A stretch of 64,000 bases of DNA from Punctularia strigosozonata HHB-11173 SS5. Taxonomy: Eukaryota > Basidiomycota > Agaricomycetes > Corticiales > Punctulariaceae. Of the stretch, positions 47,865-58,898 are shown one piece after another. The position numbers and the translations under genes were made by a program. Numbering within the stretch: position 1 is the stretch's first letter; the number at the start of each line of letters is the position of its first letter. The notes beneath the pieces were generated by a model. It did no database searches. It was given only the letters and a program-made list of their open reading frames with translations, and was not told the DNA's origin. The stretch spans positions 657,414-721,413 of the forward strand of contig NW_006767436.1 of assembly GCF_000264995.1 (NCBI RefSeq), read 5' to 3'.

Positions 47865-48191
47865 GTCGAGCGCGGTGGGCACCGAACGAGCAACAGACGA
47901 GGGTGTCGCGGGAGGGGCGCTCTGCAGTCGGTCACCGGCGAAGGCAAGCACTGGCGCCTGCAAGACCAGATCGCGTGAAAGGCTCGTGACCGCCGCGCCT
48001 AAAAAACGTGGCACCCGCATTTCCTGACCATTATCCCGATCTACTTCCGCCTCGTGTTGGTGGGGAAGCCCACAAATCTCGCCTATCACAATGGCCACGC
48101 GCGCGTCCTTCCGTCGACGAGCCGTAATTGCAGCTCCGTAAAAGTACAATACATGCATGATAAATACCAGATAACAAGCGTGGATTACGCT
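47865..48191. other. Intergenic region CDC14 promoter / MBP1 3' end
   Basis: 327 bp. The open frame running through it on the minus strand is in frame with CDC14 exon 1 but has no motif, so it is treated as 5' UTR. Confidence 0.4.
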
Positions 48192-50688
48192 CTACCCACC
48201 GGCAGAACTAGGCGGTCCAGCTTTCGTAGTAAAACCACCAACGGAGCCCCATGGATTTGATGAAGACAGACCCATCGGTTCGTCAGATTCGAGAGCCTTG
48301 ATAAAACGGGTGTAATCAATATACTGCGACATGCAACGTGCCGGCTGGGACGAACCTCGAGGAGCACGCCTACCACGTTATCGACCTCTCCTGCAGGCAC
48401 TCCAAGACCGGCTCCGATCAGCCTCCTATACTCTGCCATCTTGCCTTGCGTTCCCGCATCGCCCTGGTACCTCACAATCTCTTCAAAAGCGACCTTCCTC
48501 CGTTTCCTTTGTGCCATGATCTCCTCTTTCAGCTTGTCGCACGCCTGTCGTAAAGCTTCGGGATCCTTCGGTATGTCGGCGTGCAGGGCGATGAGATCCG
48601 ACACATCCTCGACCTGTGGCTCCGCCTTACGCTTTCCCTTGTCCGCAGACGGCTCCCCACCTGGGATAGGCTCTTCTGGCTCAGATCCCGGGGGAAGGAC
48701 GACCACAGGATCCACGAGCGACCCGCCTGCAGCTTCCAGCATCCTCTTCTCTCTCTCCTCCTCGTCTTTGACCCATTTCTCCCAACCCAGGCGGTACCTT
48801 CTTCCCATCTTGCCGAGCAGCTCTTCCTCTAGGTCCTTCACTCTGTCCTTCGACTGCTGCAGCGTCGCAGCCTGGCTTTTCAGATGGTTAACCGTTCGCT
48901 GGCTCTCGAGGATCTCTGCTTGTATGTTCCCTAGCAGAGCGTGCGCCTGAGCGGTATCTTTGTCCTTCTCCTTGAGCTCTTGATCGAACGATGACGCCAA
49001 ACTGGCCAGCATACTTGCCATGTCATTGACGCAACGCGTAGCTGCTTTCTGCCCTGCAACCGAGTAATGCAAAGGAGGCGTGTCGCCATTCGCATACCCG
49101 GAAGTTTGCGCAAGGTACGAGGGGTATGTGCCGTACGCTGCTTGGGCATTTCGGAACGACATGGACGTCAACCGAGAAGGAGGGCCAGGCGACTGACGGA
49201 ATCGCTCGTCCTCCATGATGTAGTCTTCCGCACTTCTGCCCTCGTTGTTGACAATCTTCGGGTTGGCCCCGTTGTCGATGAGTAGCTTAACGAGGCGTTT
49301 ACTCCGACACCGTGCCGCCATGGTCAACGCCGTCTCGCCTTCTTCGTCTTGGAAGTTGATCACGTCCGCAAGCTCCTTCGGATAATCTGCTAATCTGCCC
49401 AACACGGTTTCCAAGTAGTACCGGGCCGCGTGAGCCTTGCTTTTCGTCATCGCGAGGTCGACTATATGATGGAAGAGCGTCCGGTTTTGATTGTCGATGT
49501 TCAGGGTGGACCGATGCAACAGCTCGTACAGTTCCGGGAACTTGCGGACATCGTAGTTGTTGGCGAACATAACGCTGCGCATCAGCGCTGTCTGGCCTGC
49601 CTTGTTGACCTTGAAGATGTCCGCGCCGGCCGTCAACAAGAGCTTGACTATACGTATCCGCCCCATAGCCGCCGCCCAATGCAACGGCGTGTGACAGTCA
49701 TCATCTATAGCAATGTTTGGGTCGAAGTCCGGAGGTGGGTTAACCAATATCTGCGGAACCTGATTGGAGTCGGAGATGAAGTATTCCAGAATTTGGTCGC
49801 CATAATTCTGCATATCCTCGTCACCGCCGTTCGGATCGTATGCGCTTTCGCGAGATTGTCGTTCTTTGCCTTTGCGGCCTGCAGGTGATATGGAGCGTCG
49901 ACCTCCACGTACGTTACCGCCGCGGCGAGAAGACGGCGGTGAGGTAATCGGGGAGGGTGTACGCGAACTGGACGAGGCCTCCGATGGCGACGGCGTCATC
50001 GAGGCGTCCTCGCTCGCTATAACAGACGCGGTAGGCTCGGTTTCGTCGTCCATTCCATCTTCAGCAACTCGTCGCGATGAACGCGTGCTGATACCGCCCG
50101 GCGGGTCTCGCTTTGACGCCTTCGTTGCCGCTGTGGCCGCCACGAGATGTTTCGGAGCCGGCGGCGGACTCTGGTCGGCCGGAATGAAGTCAATAATAGA
50201 GCGTAGGAGATGCTCGCAGTTATACTGTTTCGCAATGGCGAGACCCCTTTCCAGAGGGATCCACGTTCCTTGTACGCCATGAGATCCAAATGCATATCCA
50301 GCTAGCAGCCGGGGTGACTCACCTTGATATTTGCCGTAACCACCTTGAACCTTTTCATGCTCACCCTTTTGAACCTCGCGTTCTAATATGCGCGTACGCT
50401 GAGGTTTGTCAAAGCCCGCCACTTTGAGTATCTGGGTTGCGTTCAGCCACGAATCGGACCGACGACGCATGACCGCGACCCCTTTACACATCCTGCACAG
50501 TCGTATAGATCACACATCTCGTACGTGAGTTCTTCTGCCCGCCATGTAGGATAGGAGATGATGGTACGCACATCTCGTACACGGGTATGCCGCTATAAGT
50601 AGCCTGCAGATCGAACCCGCCGCGTCAGTGGCACGGTCATTGCGCGAACCCGCTGGGAGCTCACCTTAAATATTTGACTGTCCGGCAT
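48192..50688 (-). CDS. MBP1: APSES-domain cell-cycle transcription factor (Mbp1/Res type)
   Basis: Exons 50688-50665, 50603-50572, 50492-50323, 50268-48356 and 48296-48192 give 747 aa. Mbp1-type proteins bind ACGCGT (MCB) elements and drive G1/S genes with a Swi6 partner. The N-terminal DNA-binding domain reads MPDSQIFKATYSGIPVYE, then CKGVAVMRRRSDSWLNATQI, GFDKPQRTRILEREVQKGEH and GTWIPLERGLAIAKQY. A basic/Ser-rich linker, ankyrin repeats (TPLHWAAAMGRIRIVKLLL; GETALTMAARCRSKRLVKLL), a C-terminal coiled coil and a KGKRKAEPQ segment follow. The last intron moves the end to SAGG at 48192. It shares a 198-bp promoter with uL24m. Confidence 0.94.
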
Positions 50689-50886
50689 GATTGAGAGTCG
50701 AGACACGCTCCTGTAGCGCGTCGGCCGGCGTTATGTAGGTCTGGAGTGCGGAACTCGGACGTGCCGCTCGCGGACGATTGCAAGCAGAGTATCCGCGTTG
50801 CCGCCAACCACGTGCTCCCCAACTTTGAATCCTTCCGTCCTCGCCGACAGCGAGCCCGCGTTCCCGCCCGGTCGGCTCAAGACAGG
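50689..50886. promoter_or_regulatory. Shared divergent promoter MBP1/uL24m
   Basis: 198 bp between start codons, the tightest head-to-head pair in the window. No exact ACGCGT site seen in it. Confidence 0.45.
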
Positions 50887-52182
50887 ATGCCTATACGGCC
50901 ACTCACCCGTAGCGAGGTTGTTAGGGCCGCAACTCGGGAGATAGTCACTCGGGACTTCCGACATCTACTGAGCTTTCCTTCTCGGTGGACGAAGCGTAGC
51001 TCGTTCAAGGACCCAAAGGTCAAGACCGTCCATCACAAGGACAGAGTTAAATGGTGGAATATCGTCCCCGGAGATCGCGTTCGTGTCCTCGGTGACCCCA
51101 CTCGCTCAGTACATGAAGTCTCGGCCGTCAACAAGCTGGGTAACCGCGTATACCTCAAGAACACGGCCACAGTACGTTTGGCACAGCTCCAGGCAGAGTC
51201 TATCTCAGTGTATGCGTGTATAGCAAAGCAACAACAGGCCGGCCGCTGCCAAGAACGTGCACTACTCAGCATGCCAGCTTTTCCTAGGCCACTTCGACTT
51301 CCCTCCTCCCATCGGTAAGAGTGAATCCGTTGCCCGCGCGTAAGTGCATGATTGTCTGTGCTATAATACTTCGCACATGAACCATCCTCCATAGGGTATT
51401 TGCCACGCGGCTAAGCACCTCAAAACCGGTCTTCCGTAACGGAGCATGGCGATGGGCTCGTTTCGCCGTCAACACCATACCTCGTCTGCCGAACAGGCCT
51501 CGACTGGCCGATGGCAAGCCGAAGAGGATGCTTATAGACTGGCCCAAGCAACCGGAGAAGCGTGATCCCACTCGTAAGTTTTGCCCTACGTTGTGTAATG
51601 ACGATTTCTTGATCTCTTTACCTAGCTGGACTGTATGACACTGAGCAAGAGGAAGTGCTTAAAGTCACCTATGAGCCGCCCACCCTCGGACGCGCGGCTC
51701 ATGAAGACCTTTACATCAAATCCCTCCGTGCGCCGGGAGAGGTCTATGCTTCCGATGCCGAAAACGCTACGCAAGACAATGGTTTGGTACATCGCGGTGT
51801 CAACGACTTGAAGATGGAGGTGCGGGTGTACAAGGAGCTGGCCAACCCACATTCGCGTGCCAAACGCCAGAAGCGTTGGCAGGAAAAGCAGGCTGAGGAG
51901 AAGGAGTTGTTGCAGAAGTTCATCAAGGCCGAGGAAGCCAAAGCGCGTTTCAGCGGGTCGAAGAAGGAAGCGCGCATATTAGCTACCTACAAATGGCGCC
52001 AGAAGCTTCACGAGGACAGGCAAAGGGAGATGAAGCGGAGGTGGGTTAAGCGGGGCGGCGAGGTCAAGCTGGAGAGGAAGGAGAAGAGGAAGGAGAAGAA
52101 GGAGCGCAGGAGGAGCCAAGCGCTCGCGCAGCTGGTGCTGGAGGAGGCACCAAACCAGGTTATCCCGACCTCCATGCTTTGA
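50887..52182 (+). CDS. MRPL40: Mitochondrial ribosomal protein uL24m
   Basis: Exons 50887-51171, 51254-51339, 51395-51573 and 51626-52182 give 368 aa. uL24 is an early-assembly protein at the large-subunit exit tunnel; fungal mitochondrial forms carry long extensions. The KOW region reads DRVKWWNIVPGDRVRVLGDP followed by SVHEVSAVNKLGNRVYLKN. Later conserved-looking parts are VFATRLSTSKPVFRNGAWRW and RMLIDWPKQPEKRDPTPGLY. The C-terminal third is a highly basic helix (RQREMKRRWVKRGGE, KEKRKEKKERRR). An Arg-rich N-terminus fits mitochondrial import. Exon 2 ends at a GTAAGT donor that restores the VFATR frame. Confidence 0.88.
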
Positions 52183-52458
52183 TGTCAGAGTATATATCTT
52201 CGATTATAATGTCGCCACCTGATTTCAGTTTGAGCGAGGTGCCACTCGGTCGACGAATGCCAGCCAATCAAAATAAGCGCCGGCCGGTGATTGGGCCGGG
52301 CGGCGCCTACGCGAGTTTTTGGCCATGCCTTCCACCCGTCGCTGAACGGCGCAGTGCTGTCACACATCCAGTGCCCGTCGCGGTGAGTCTGCGCACACTC
52401 TCCTCTCGAGATACATGACCGACTCTGCATCCTTGTAGGATGACTGCGCTCTTGATTG

Positions 52459-54426
52459 ATGCTAAAGGCGGCCGCGCTGGGCCTTATATCTCTCCGACCG
52501 TCATGCCTCCAGTCATGTCCGCGTCGAGGGTTACAAAACGCCATGCACCGCTCTTCCAGACGGGAACCAATGGATGTTTGGAGGAGAGATGGGGATGGAT
52601 ATGCCGACGACGGATTGAAGGGAATTGCTCGCGACGCGTCTTTGGAGGAGGTTACGCGTGCCACGGTGGACTCCTCGGAAGGCTTCAATGCTCACGAAGG
52701 AAATGTCACTCCACCAATGGTCGACCCCGCTCAAGGCACACCCTCAAGTGTTGTATTGTCGAAAAGACCCTCATTGCCGAGCGATGGAACCCCTACAATG
52801 CTATCCCAGGTTCCTCTCTCTGCGACCCCGCCTTGGCCTACGGGGCGACATCCAGCTGTCATTCCGACACTACAGCTAGGCAAGGCTCGCGGTCGGCGCA
52901 AACGGAAGACGCACCTGCAGAGATACCCTATCACCAAATCATCAGCTTCGGGCGAAGAGGCACAGCACGCGAACACTACTATGCACGAAACGTCAGAAGT
53001 GCTGGAAAGGAGGGCGTCGCTTCTCAAAGTCATGGCCACCTCCAACGATGCGGCAGAAGCTTGGGAAGCATACCAATCCGTTGTACATCTTTCGTCTCGC
53101 GTTCCCTTCTCGTCGACCGAAGGCGCATCCGCGGAAGAAGGGACCGCCGTGGACCACAATCACTCTCAAACGGCCATACCATTCGCGCATCTACATCGCC
53201 TCGCCCGACTCCTCGCGTCCACCCACCCGCGTACTCGAGAAGTCTTCCTCAGACTTCTCTCGGTCATGAACGCCATCCGACGTCAAGGCGGCAGGCTGCG
53301 TGTCTGGGAGTGGAATGCACTCATCGACTTCGCCGGCAAGGGATGGCGGCGTACACGCCCCGACGACTTCAAGCGCTCTCTAGACGTATTTGAAGAGATG
53401 ATCACATACAACGAACGGCTCGAAGAGTCAGCTCGGGCCGATGACCCAGATGAACCCAACCCCTACAACTGGGACGATCTGGGAGTTCGAAGCCATCTGC
53501 CCACGGCCGAGCCGGACATCGTTACGTATTCGACATTGCTGAACGTGGCCTCCAGAGTTCGAGATCCAGATCCCATGCGCCTTGCGACCTCGCTTCTTAA
53601 ATCTTCAGGATTGGTCCCAAACCGTATTACCCTCTTGATCCTTCTCTCGCATGCCTCGCGGAAAGGCGACCTCCTCGGCATCCGCAATATCCTGGCAGAG
53701 ATGCGCGACCATGACCTTGCGCTTGGGCTAGATGGCATCAACGCTTGCTTGTGGGGATTTGCCAGATGCGGAAGGCCTGATATTGCGGCAGCCATCTATC
53801 GTGTGTTGAGGCATAACTGTGTACCGGAGCTCGGTCCCGATGGCCAGGAGGTCGCCGAGATTCAAAAAAGGCTCGAGGATGAAGATTACGTCCCAATTCC
53901 TGGGGGCATGGTCCCCGACGAGGTCACCTACACAGCATGGGTTCAGATTCAATGCTACCGCGGAGATCTTGTTGCGGCTCTGGAGATCTTCACCGAGATG
54001 CTCGAAACTACGCGGCCGTCGTACTCCTCGGGTAACAAGGCGAAGGGGAACGAACATCCGAACACTTTTCCGCCGACCCTAGCCATCTTCCGTGCGCTGT
54101 TCATCGGCTTTGCCAAGCACGCGGAGCCGCCCGCTCGGACACAGTTCACCCTCAAGTCCGGGAGCTTGAGCTTCCAAAGAGACCGCACCCGCGCATGGAC
54201 TGTAGACAAGCTACATGTCATCTTTCAAGCGTTCCTGACCTTACCTGCGGACGTGAAGCCGAGCTCACGCACGATATACAACGTCCTCATGGCATATAGC
54301 AAGGCAAGCGGACACGATGTGCACAGGTTGAGACGTGTATGGGCGCAATTAGCCGACCGATTTGGAGGTCATTGGGGCGGTAGATTGGAGAAATTCCGCA
54401 AGCAACTTCACTCCCAAAAAACATAA
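52459..54426 (+). CDS. Mitochondrial pentatricopeptide-repeat (PPR) protein
   Basis: A single exon of 655 aa, unusual here for lacking introns. The start is the ATG at 52459. The N-terminus (MLKAAALGLISLRPSCLQSC) is rich in Arg, Leu and Ser and fits a mitochondrial presequence. PPR units begin in the middle: DIVTYSTLLNVASRVRDPDP, NRITLLILLSHASRKGDLLG, LDGINACLWGFARCGRPDIA, DEVTYTAWVQIQCYRGDLVA and SRTIYNVLMAYSKASGHDVH. PPR proteins bind organellar RNA and act in its processing, stability or translation; the target is not readable. It follows uL24m on the same strand, so two mitochondrial gene-expression genes are adjacent. Confidence 0.85.
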   Translation: MLKAAALGLISLRPSCLQSCPRRGLQNAMHRSSRREPMDVWRRDGDGYADDGLKGIARDASLEEVTRATVDSSEGFNAHEGNVTPPMVDPAQGTPSSVVLSKRPSLPSDGTPTMLSQVPLSATPPWPTGRHPAVIPTLQLGKARGRRKRKTHLQRYPITKSSASGEEAQHANTTMHETSEVLERRASLLKVMATSNDAAEAWEAYQSVVHLSSRVPFSSTEGASAEEGTAVDHNHSQTAIPFAHLHRLARLLASTHPRTREVFLRLLSVMNAIRRQGGRLRVWEWNALIDFAGKGWRRTRPDDFKRSLDVFEEMITYNERLEESARADDPDEPNPYNWDDLGVRSHLPTAEPDIVTYSTLLNVASRVRDPDPMRLATSLLKSSGLVPNRITLLILLSHASRKGDLLGIRNILAEMRDHDLALGLDGINACLWGFARCGRPDIAAAIYRVLRHNCVPELGPDGQEVAEIQKRLEDEDYVPIPGGMVPDEVTYTAWVQIQCYRGDLVAALEIFTEMLETTRPSYSSGNKAKGNEHPNTFPPTLAIFRALFIGFAKHAEPPARTQFTLKSGSLSFQRDRTRAWTVDKLHVIFQAFLTLPADVKPSSRTIYNVLMAYSKASGHDVHRLRRVWAQLADRFGGHWGGRLEKFRKQLHSQKT

Positions 54427-54527
54427 TTTGCTCAAGTCCCGTACCAGGTCGTATTCTACATTGTACATGCGTCCATACAGTTCTTTGCCTTCGAGTCTAC
54501 TCTATCCGATAGATCGTCGATCGTTGG

Positions 54528-55339
<812 letters not shown>

Positions 55340-56030
55340 CTGCGTCCAGAAGGTGAACTATTACTGCCGTTCAGTCCTAGAGTGGAGGAAGTGACAGAAC
55401 AAGCCGTGAACCGCATACGTTAGGTAATTGAGTGCCGTGGCAGCGGACGCCCAACGACAGTTAATTGTTATTCAACGCGGTCTTTCAAACTTACGTAGCA
55501 CATCTTCAATCACGATGTGCTTTCGGTTTTCCTTCTATGACTTCAGCACCGGATATCCGACGAGATACGACCGCATATGGTTTAGTCGATATGTACTCTC
55601 ATTCATCAATTAAAGCCTGCTGTCTCTCACCGCGACGAGATCTAAGCGCGTCGGAGGATTCATGCAACGGAAGATAGGCAAGCAACTAGCTCCCAGAGAG
55701 CCTCTACCACACCCTGTTGCAATTTGGTAGATTCTGTCCATGGCACACTACTGGTTCCCATAGGTAGAGGCCGGTACGGAATTCTCAATCACACTGAAAC
55801 TTGAAAGATGGGATGTGAGGAGTCGTAGCACATAACCCACACCAGCCCGTATCGGAGGAATGGAAAGAACATAGGCGTTCTGGCTATATCAAATCAGACT
55901 GTGCAGCGATGGGCGGCAGCTGCGGGACAAATCATTCCGAGGGTATAAATAGAGGCATGCTGCTGCAACCATTAGCAAACCTCGCCAGTACCTTCAAGGA
56001 CCAGCACATTTCTCACCTCCGACGCTTACC
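55340..56030. promoter_or_regulatory. Divergent promoter region AMMECR1 / FMN reductase
   Basis: 691 bp. A TATA box is noted separately near the reductase; the remainder shows no recognisable gene. Confidence 0.45.
55944..55951 (+). promoter_or_regulatory. TATA box upstream of the FMN reductase
   Basis: TATAAATA about 80-87 bp before the ATG at 56031. This suits transcription starting some 30 bp downstream and a short leader of about 50 nt, a design common for stress-inducible genes. Confidence 0.55.
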
Positions 56031-56618
56031 ATGACCAAGGTCGCCATTCTGCTCGGAAGCGCTCGCCGCGAGGGCAACGGACAGGGCATCGCAGCCTGGA
56101 TCTCTGCGCACCTATCGAAATACGTCCCGGATCCGAGCTCGCTCGAGACAGTCATCGTTGATCCATTGACGCCCCCGCATCCCCTCGGACCTGTCATCGG
56201 TGCTCTCATCCCTGCTCAGATCGGTGACCCGGCCCAGTATCCCACCGCTGGCGTCAGGCAGTGGAGCGAGTTCGTCACCTCTACCGACGCGTTCATCGTC
56301 GTCACCCCTCAGTACAACTGGGGATACCCCGGCGATCTCAAGACGATGTTCGACCACCTTTATAACGAATGGAAGGGGAAGCCTATAATGCTCGTCACGT
56401 ACGGCGGCCACGGCGGCGCAAGATGCAATTCCCAACTTCGGCAGGTGTTCGAAGGGGGTCTCGGCATGCGTTTCGTCGAACCTGCAGTGGAGATCAAACT
56501 CCCTCGGGAGTACATCCAGGGCGAGCCGCGTGTCGATCCCAAGCAACCTCCAGAATTCCTTACTCCTTACGAGGAACCGGTTCTCGCCGCTATCGCTGCG
56601 TTGTTACCGCCAGCTTGA
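56031..56618 (+). CDS. NADPH-dependent FMN reductase (flavodoxin-like)
   Basis: A single exon of 195 aa. The start MTKVAILLGSARREGNGQGI is the first strand and FMN phosphate loop of the flavodoxin-like fold (GSxRxxxxG). TPQYNWGYPGDLKTMFDHL is the second FMN-contact motif of this family, followed by KPIMLVTYGGHGGARC. Members such as yeast Lot6 reduce flavins and quinones with NAD(P)H in the cytosol and respond to oxidative stress. It lacks introns and has a clear TATA box, unlike most neighbours. Confidence 0.93.
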   Translation: MTKVAILLGSARREGNGQGIAAWISAHLSKYVPDPSSLETVIVDPLTPPHPLGPVIGALIPAQIGDPAQYPTAGVRQWSEFVTSTDAFIVVTPQYNWGYPGDLKTMFDHLYNEWKGKPIMLVTYGGHGGARCNSQLRQVFEGGLGMRFVEPAVEIKLPREYIQGEPRVDPKQPPEFLTPYEEPVLAAIAALLPPA

Positions 56619-57012
56619 AACTGTACGTAGTAGGCTCGTCAATCGTAGTGGTACTGACACAGGTTTTCGTGGCAGAACGTACAATCGCGGGCTTCTATGA
56701 ATCCCATATATCATCGTACTCTGTGTATTAGAATCGCATCATTACGGACTATCTTCGGGCCCGAAAAGTTCAAAGTCTGAATCCAGGTCATAGAGCGCAT
56801 CTGCGCCAACAAGCAATGCTACTATATTGTGCAATCGATAAGCTACTGACAATGCGATGACAATACATATAGGAGTGTCTGCCGGTACTATACAATGCAT
56901 CGATAGCGGGATCTTCCTGTGCTCGCACGTCCGTTGCAAATCTAGGAGAACGTCGGTATATCTGGTTCCACGCGTAAGAAATGATCGACGAGGAACTCGC
57001 GTCGTTGAAGGG
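56619..57012. other. Convergent intergenic region, FMN reductase / GCD2
   Basis: 394 bp of 3' flanks. ORFs here overlap the GCD2 last exon in other frames and have no motif. Confidence 0.45.
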
Positions 57013-58649
57013 TTAAACGGACTGTCTTCCGAGGGCGAGAGGAATTGAGCTAATGGAGTTCGGTGGAATGATGCCGACTTCAGTGACGACGGCCGTGATG
57101 CTGGTTGGAGGCGTGAGATCATAAAGGGGGTTCAGGATCTCCAGGTTCGGGCCATTCTGCAGCGTGCGTGATGATGGAGGTTTGCTAAGCGGGAATTCAG
57201 ACGCGAAAAGGCCGGTGGGAGCTACGTAATGTGTTGCATTAGCACACCGTGATATCAAGAGGCAGAAGGGGGCAACGATACTAACCAAGCTCATTTCGAG
57301 TAAAGCTATCCAAAACGACGCCTTCGCTAAACTTGTAGGTTTCGCAACATACGACCACTGGCACGTTGTGTGCCTTTGCCATCATGGCCACCAAAGCCGT
57401 GCCTGCTCTTGAAAACACAGCACCGTTTGAGTGTAGGGAATGAGCTCCAAGGAATACGAGCGAGGTTTCGGTGATGAGCGACCCAATTGATGGCAGAAGT
57501 GAATAAGTGCAGGCGATCCCCGCATGTGAGAGCACCCGTAGAAGTCGTTTTCCTGGACGAATACAATAAGATTTGAGCCACGCGAAGATGTCATGATGAC
57601 CTGCCTTCGAACATCGGTCTTGAATCAACGACGATAGCCGAAAATTGCTTCCCCTCCGCATGGGCGTTTAACAATGCCTTCTCGACGACGGAAGATCTGT
57701 AAGAAGAGTCATCAGCTATTGAGATGCCGTTTCCGAAAGTGCGCTCACCGTGCATATGTCATAACGACGTCACCATCCTTGATTTTCTTGCCTGCAGTAT
57801 CTTGTATGACTTCGTCTGCTATTATGATTCGGTCACGAATGTAGTTATCGATCTTTTGACATAGAGCATCTTTGGCCTGCGTTGAAGACAACGTCAGCGC
57901 GCACTTGAATACGAGGAACTGATTAGACCCACATCCTGCTCGGGTAAATCGATGTCGGTGCTACTAATTTCGAGCTTCAACTGTCGGATGGCATTGCCCA
58001 TGGTCACGGACATCGGTCTTGCCGCTTTGAGATGATTAATTTGAGGCGACAGATAAGTTAACAGATGGCGAGAAAGAGTGCTGTCCGGGGGAGTCACATA
58101 GTCTTGTATGACCTGAGAGCGAAAAGTCCTAAGCCGCGGATCGCGCGTAGTACGCGAGGCACTCACAGTTTTGAAAGCAGTCAACGTTGCGATACATCGT
58201 GCGTTCGCGCCTGAGATCTTGAATTGCGAGAACTGTAAACCAAGTCGCACGATAGCAGGATGGATGTTGCCCTTCCCGCTCGTTGGTTTCGTGCGATCGA
58301 AGTGTTGGAATATCCGCAGCCCTCTGGCCCTCCCAGCGGCATCGTCGGCCAGCCCAGCTGGGTCCCGTCCATCGCGTACGATTCGCCCCGGAGTCGGCGG
58401 TACAGCGTTGCTGAGCTTTCGTGAAGGCATCTCCTTCAGGGTCGGTGGTCTTTGCTGTTGCTGTTGCTGCTTCTGATTCTGTTTCCCGCCTCCGCCTCCG
58501 GCACCGGCAGCAGCAGCCTTTTCCGCTTTCGCAGCGCGCTGTTTCTCTTGCAGCTCGCGACGCTCGGCCTTGGTCATCTGCTTCATGGATTTCTGAGCGA
58601 AGGCTTGACCGCTTGATTGGCCGTTGTTTGGGGGATCGTTGACGACCAT
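57013..58649 (-). CDS. GCD2: Translation initiation factor eIF2B subunit delta
   Basis: Exons 58649-58167, 58112-57933, 57876-57749, 57696-57605, 57552-57286 and 57221-57013 give 452 aa. eIF2B exchanges GDP for GTP on eIF2; the delta subunit belongs to the regulatory core that senses phosphorylated eIF2. The N-terminus is a charged, Gly/Gln-rich region (TKAERRELQEKQRAAKAEK). The Rossmann-like core shows HPAIVRLGLQFSQFKISGAN, TMGNAIRQLK, GDVVMTYARSSVVEKAL, VVDSRPMFEGKRLLRVLSHA, GSLITETSLVFLGAHSLHSN, GTALVAMMAKAHNVPVVVCC, and the end LYDLTPPTSITAVVTEVGII. Intron 57604-57553 begins with GC (AG|gcaggt): only this donor keeps the MFEGKRLL frame. The N-terminus is shorter than in yeast or mammals. 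Confidence 0.94.
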
Positions 58650-58898
58650 GGTGGTTTACCAGTATCTAGAGATCAATGATTCTGGGATATAGAGAGCGCG
58701 AATGTCGCGATGCCAGATCTGGAAACGAGTCATAACTCGCCAAGGACGCTGCAAGTCGGATCTCGTCACGTGCAGTCGGCTTTACCGTCATGTCCTCAAA
58801 CTCAGCCCGGCGTCACCGCGGCACTCAAGTCTTCCAACGACGGTGAACGCCTCCCCAGTCCCGTTACCCGCTTTCTTAGACCTTTTCTTCGGGAAAAG
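58650..58898. promoter_or_regulatory. Shared divergent promoter GCD2/RAT1
   Basis: 249 bp between start codons; must serve both genes. Pyrimidine-rich just before the RAT1 ATG (CTTTCTTAGACCTTTTCTTC). Confidence 0.45.
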
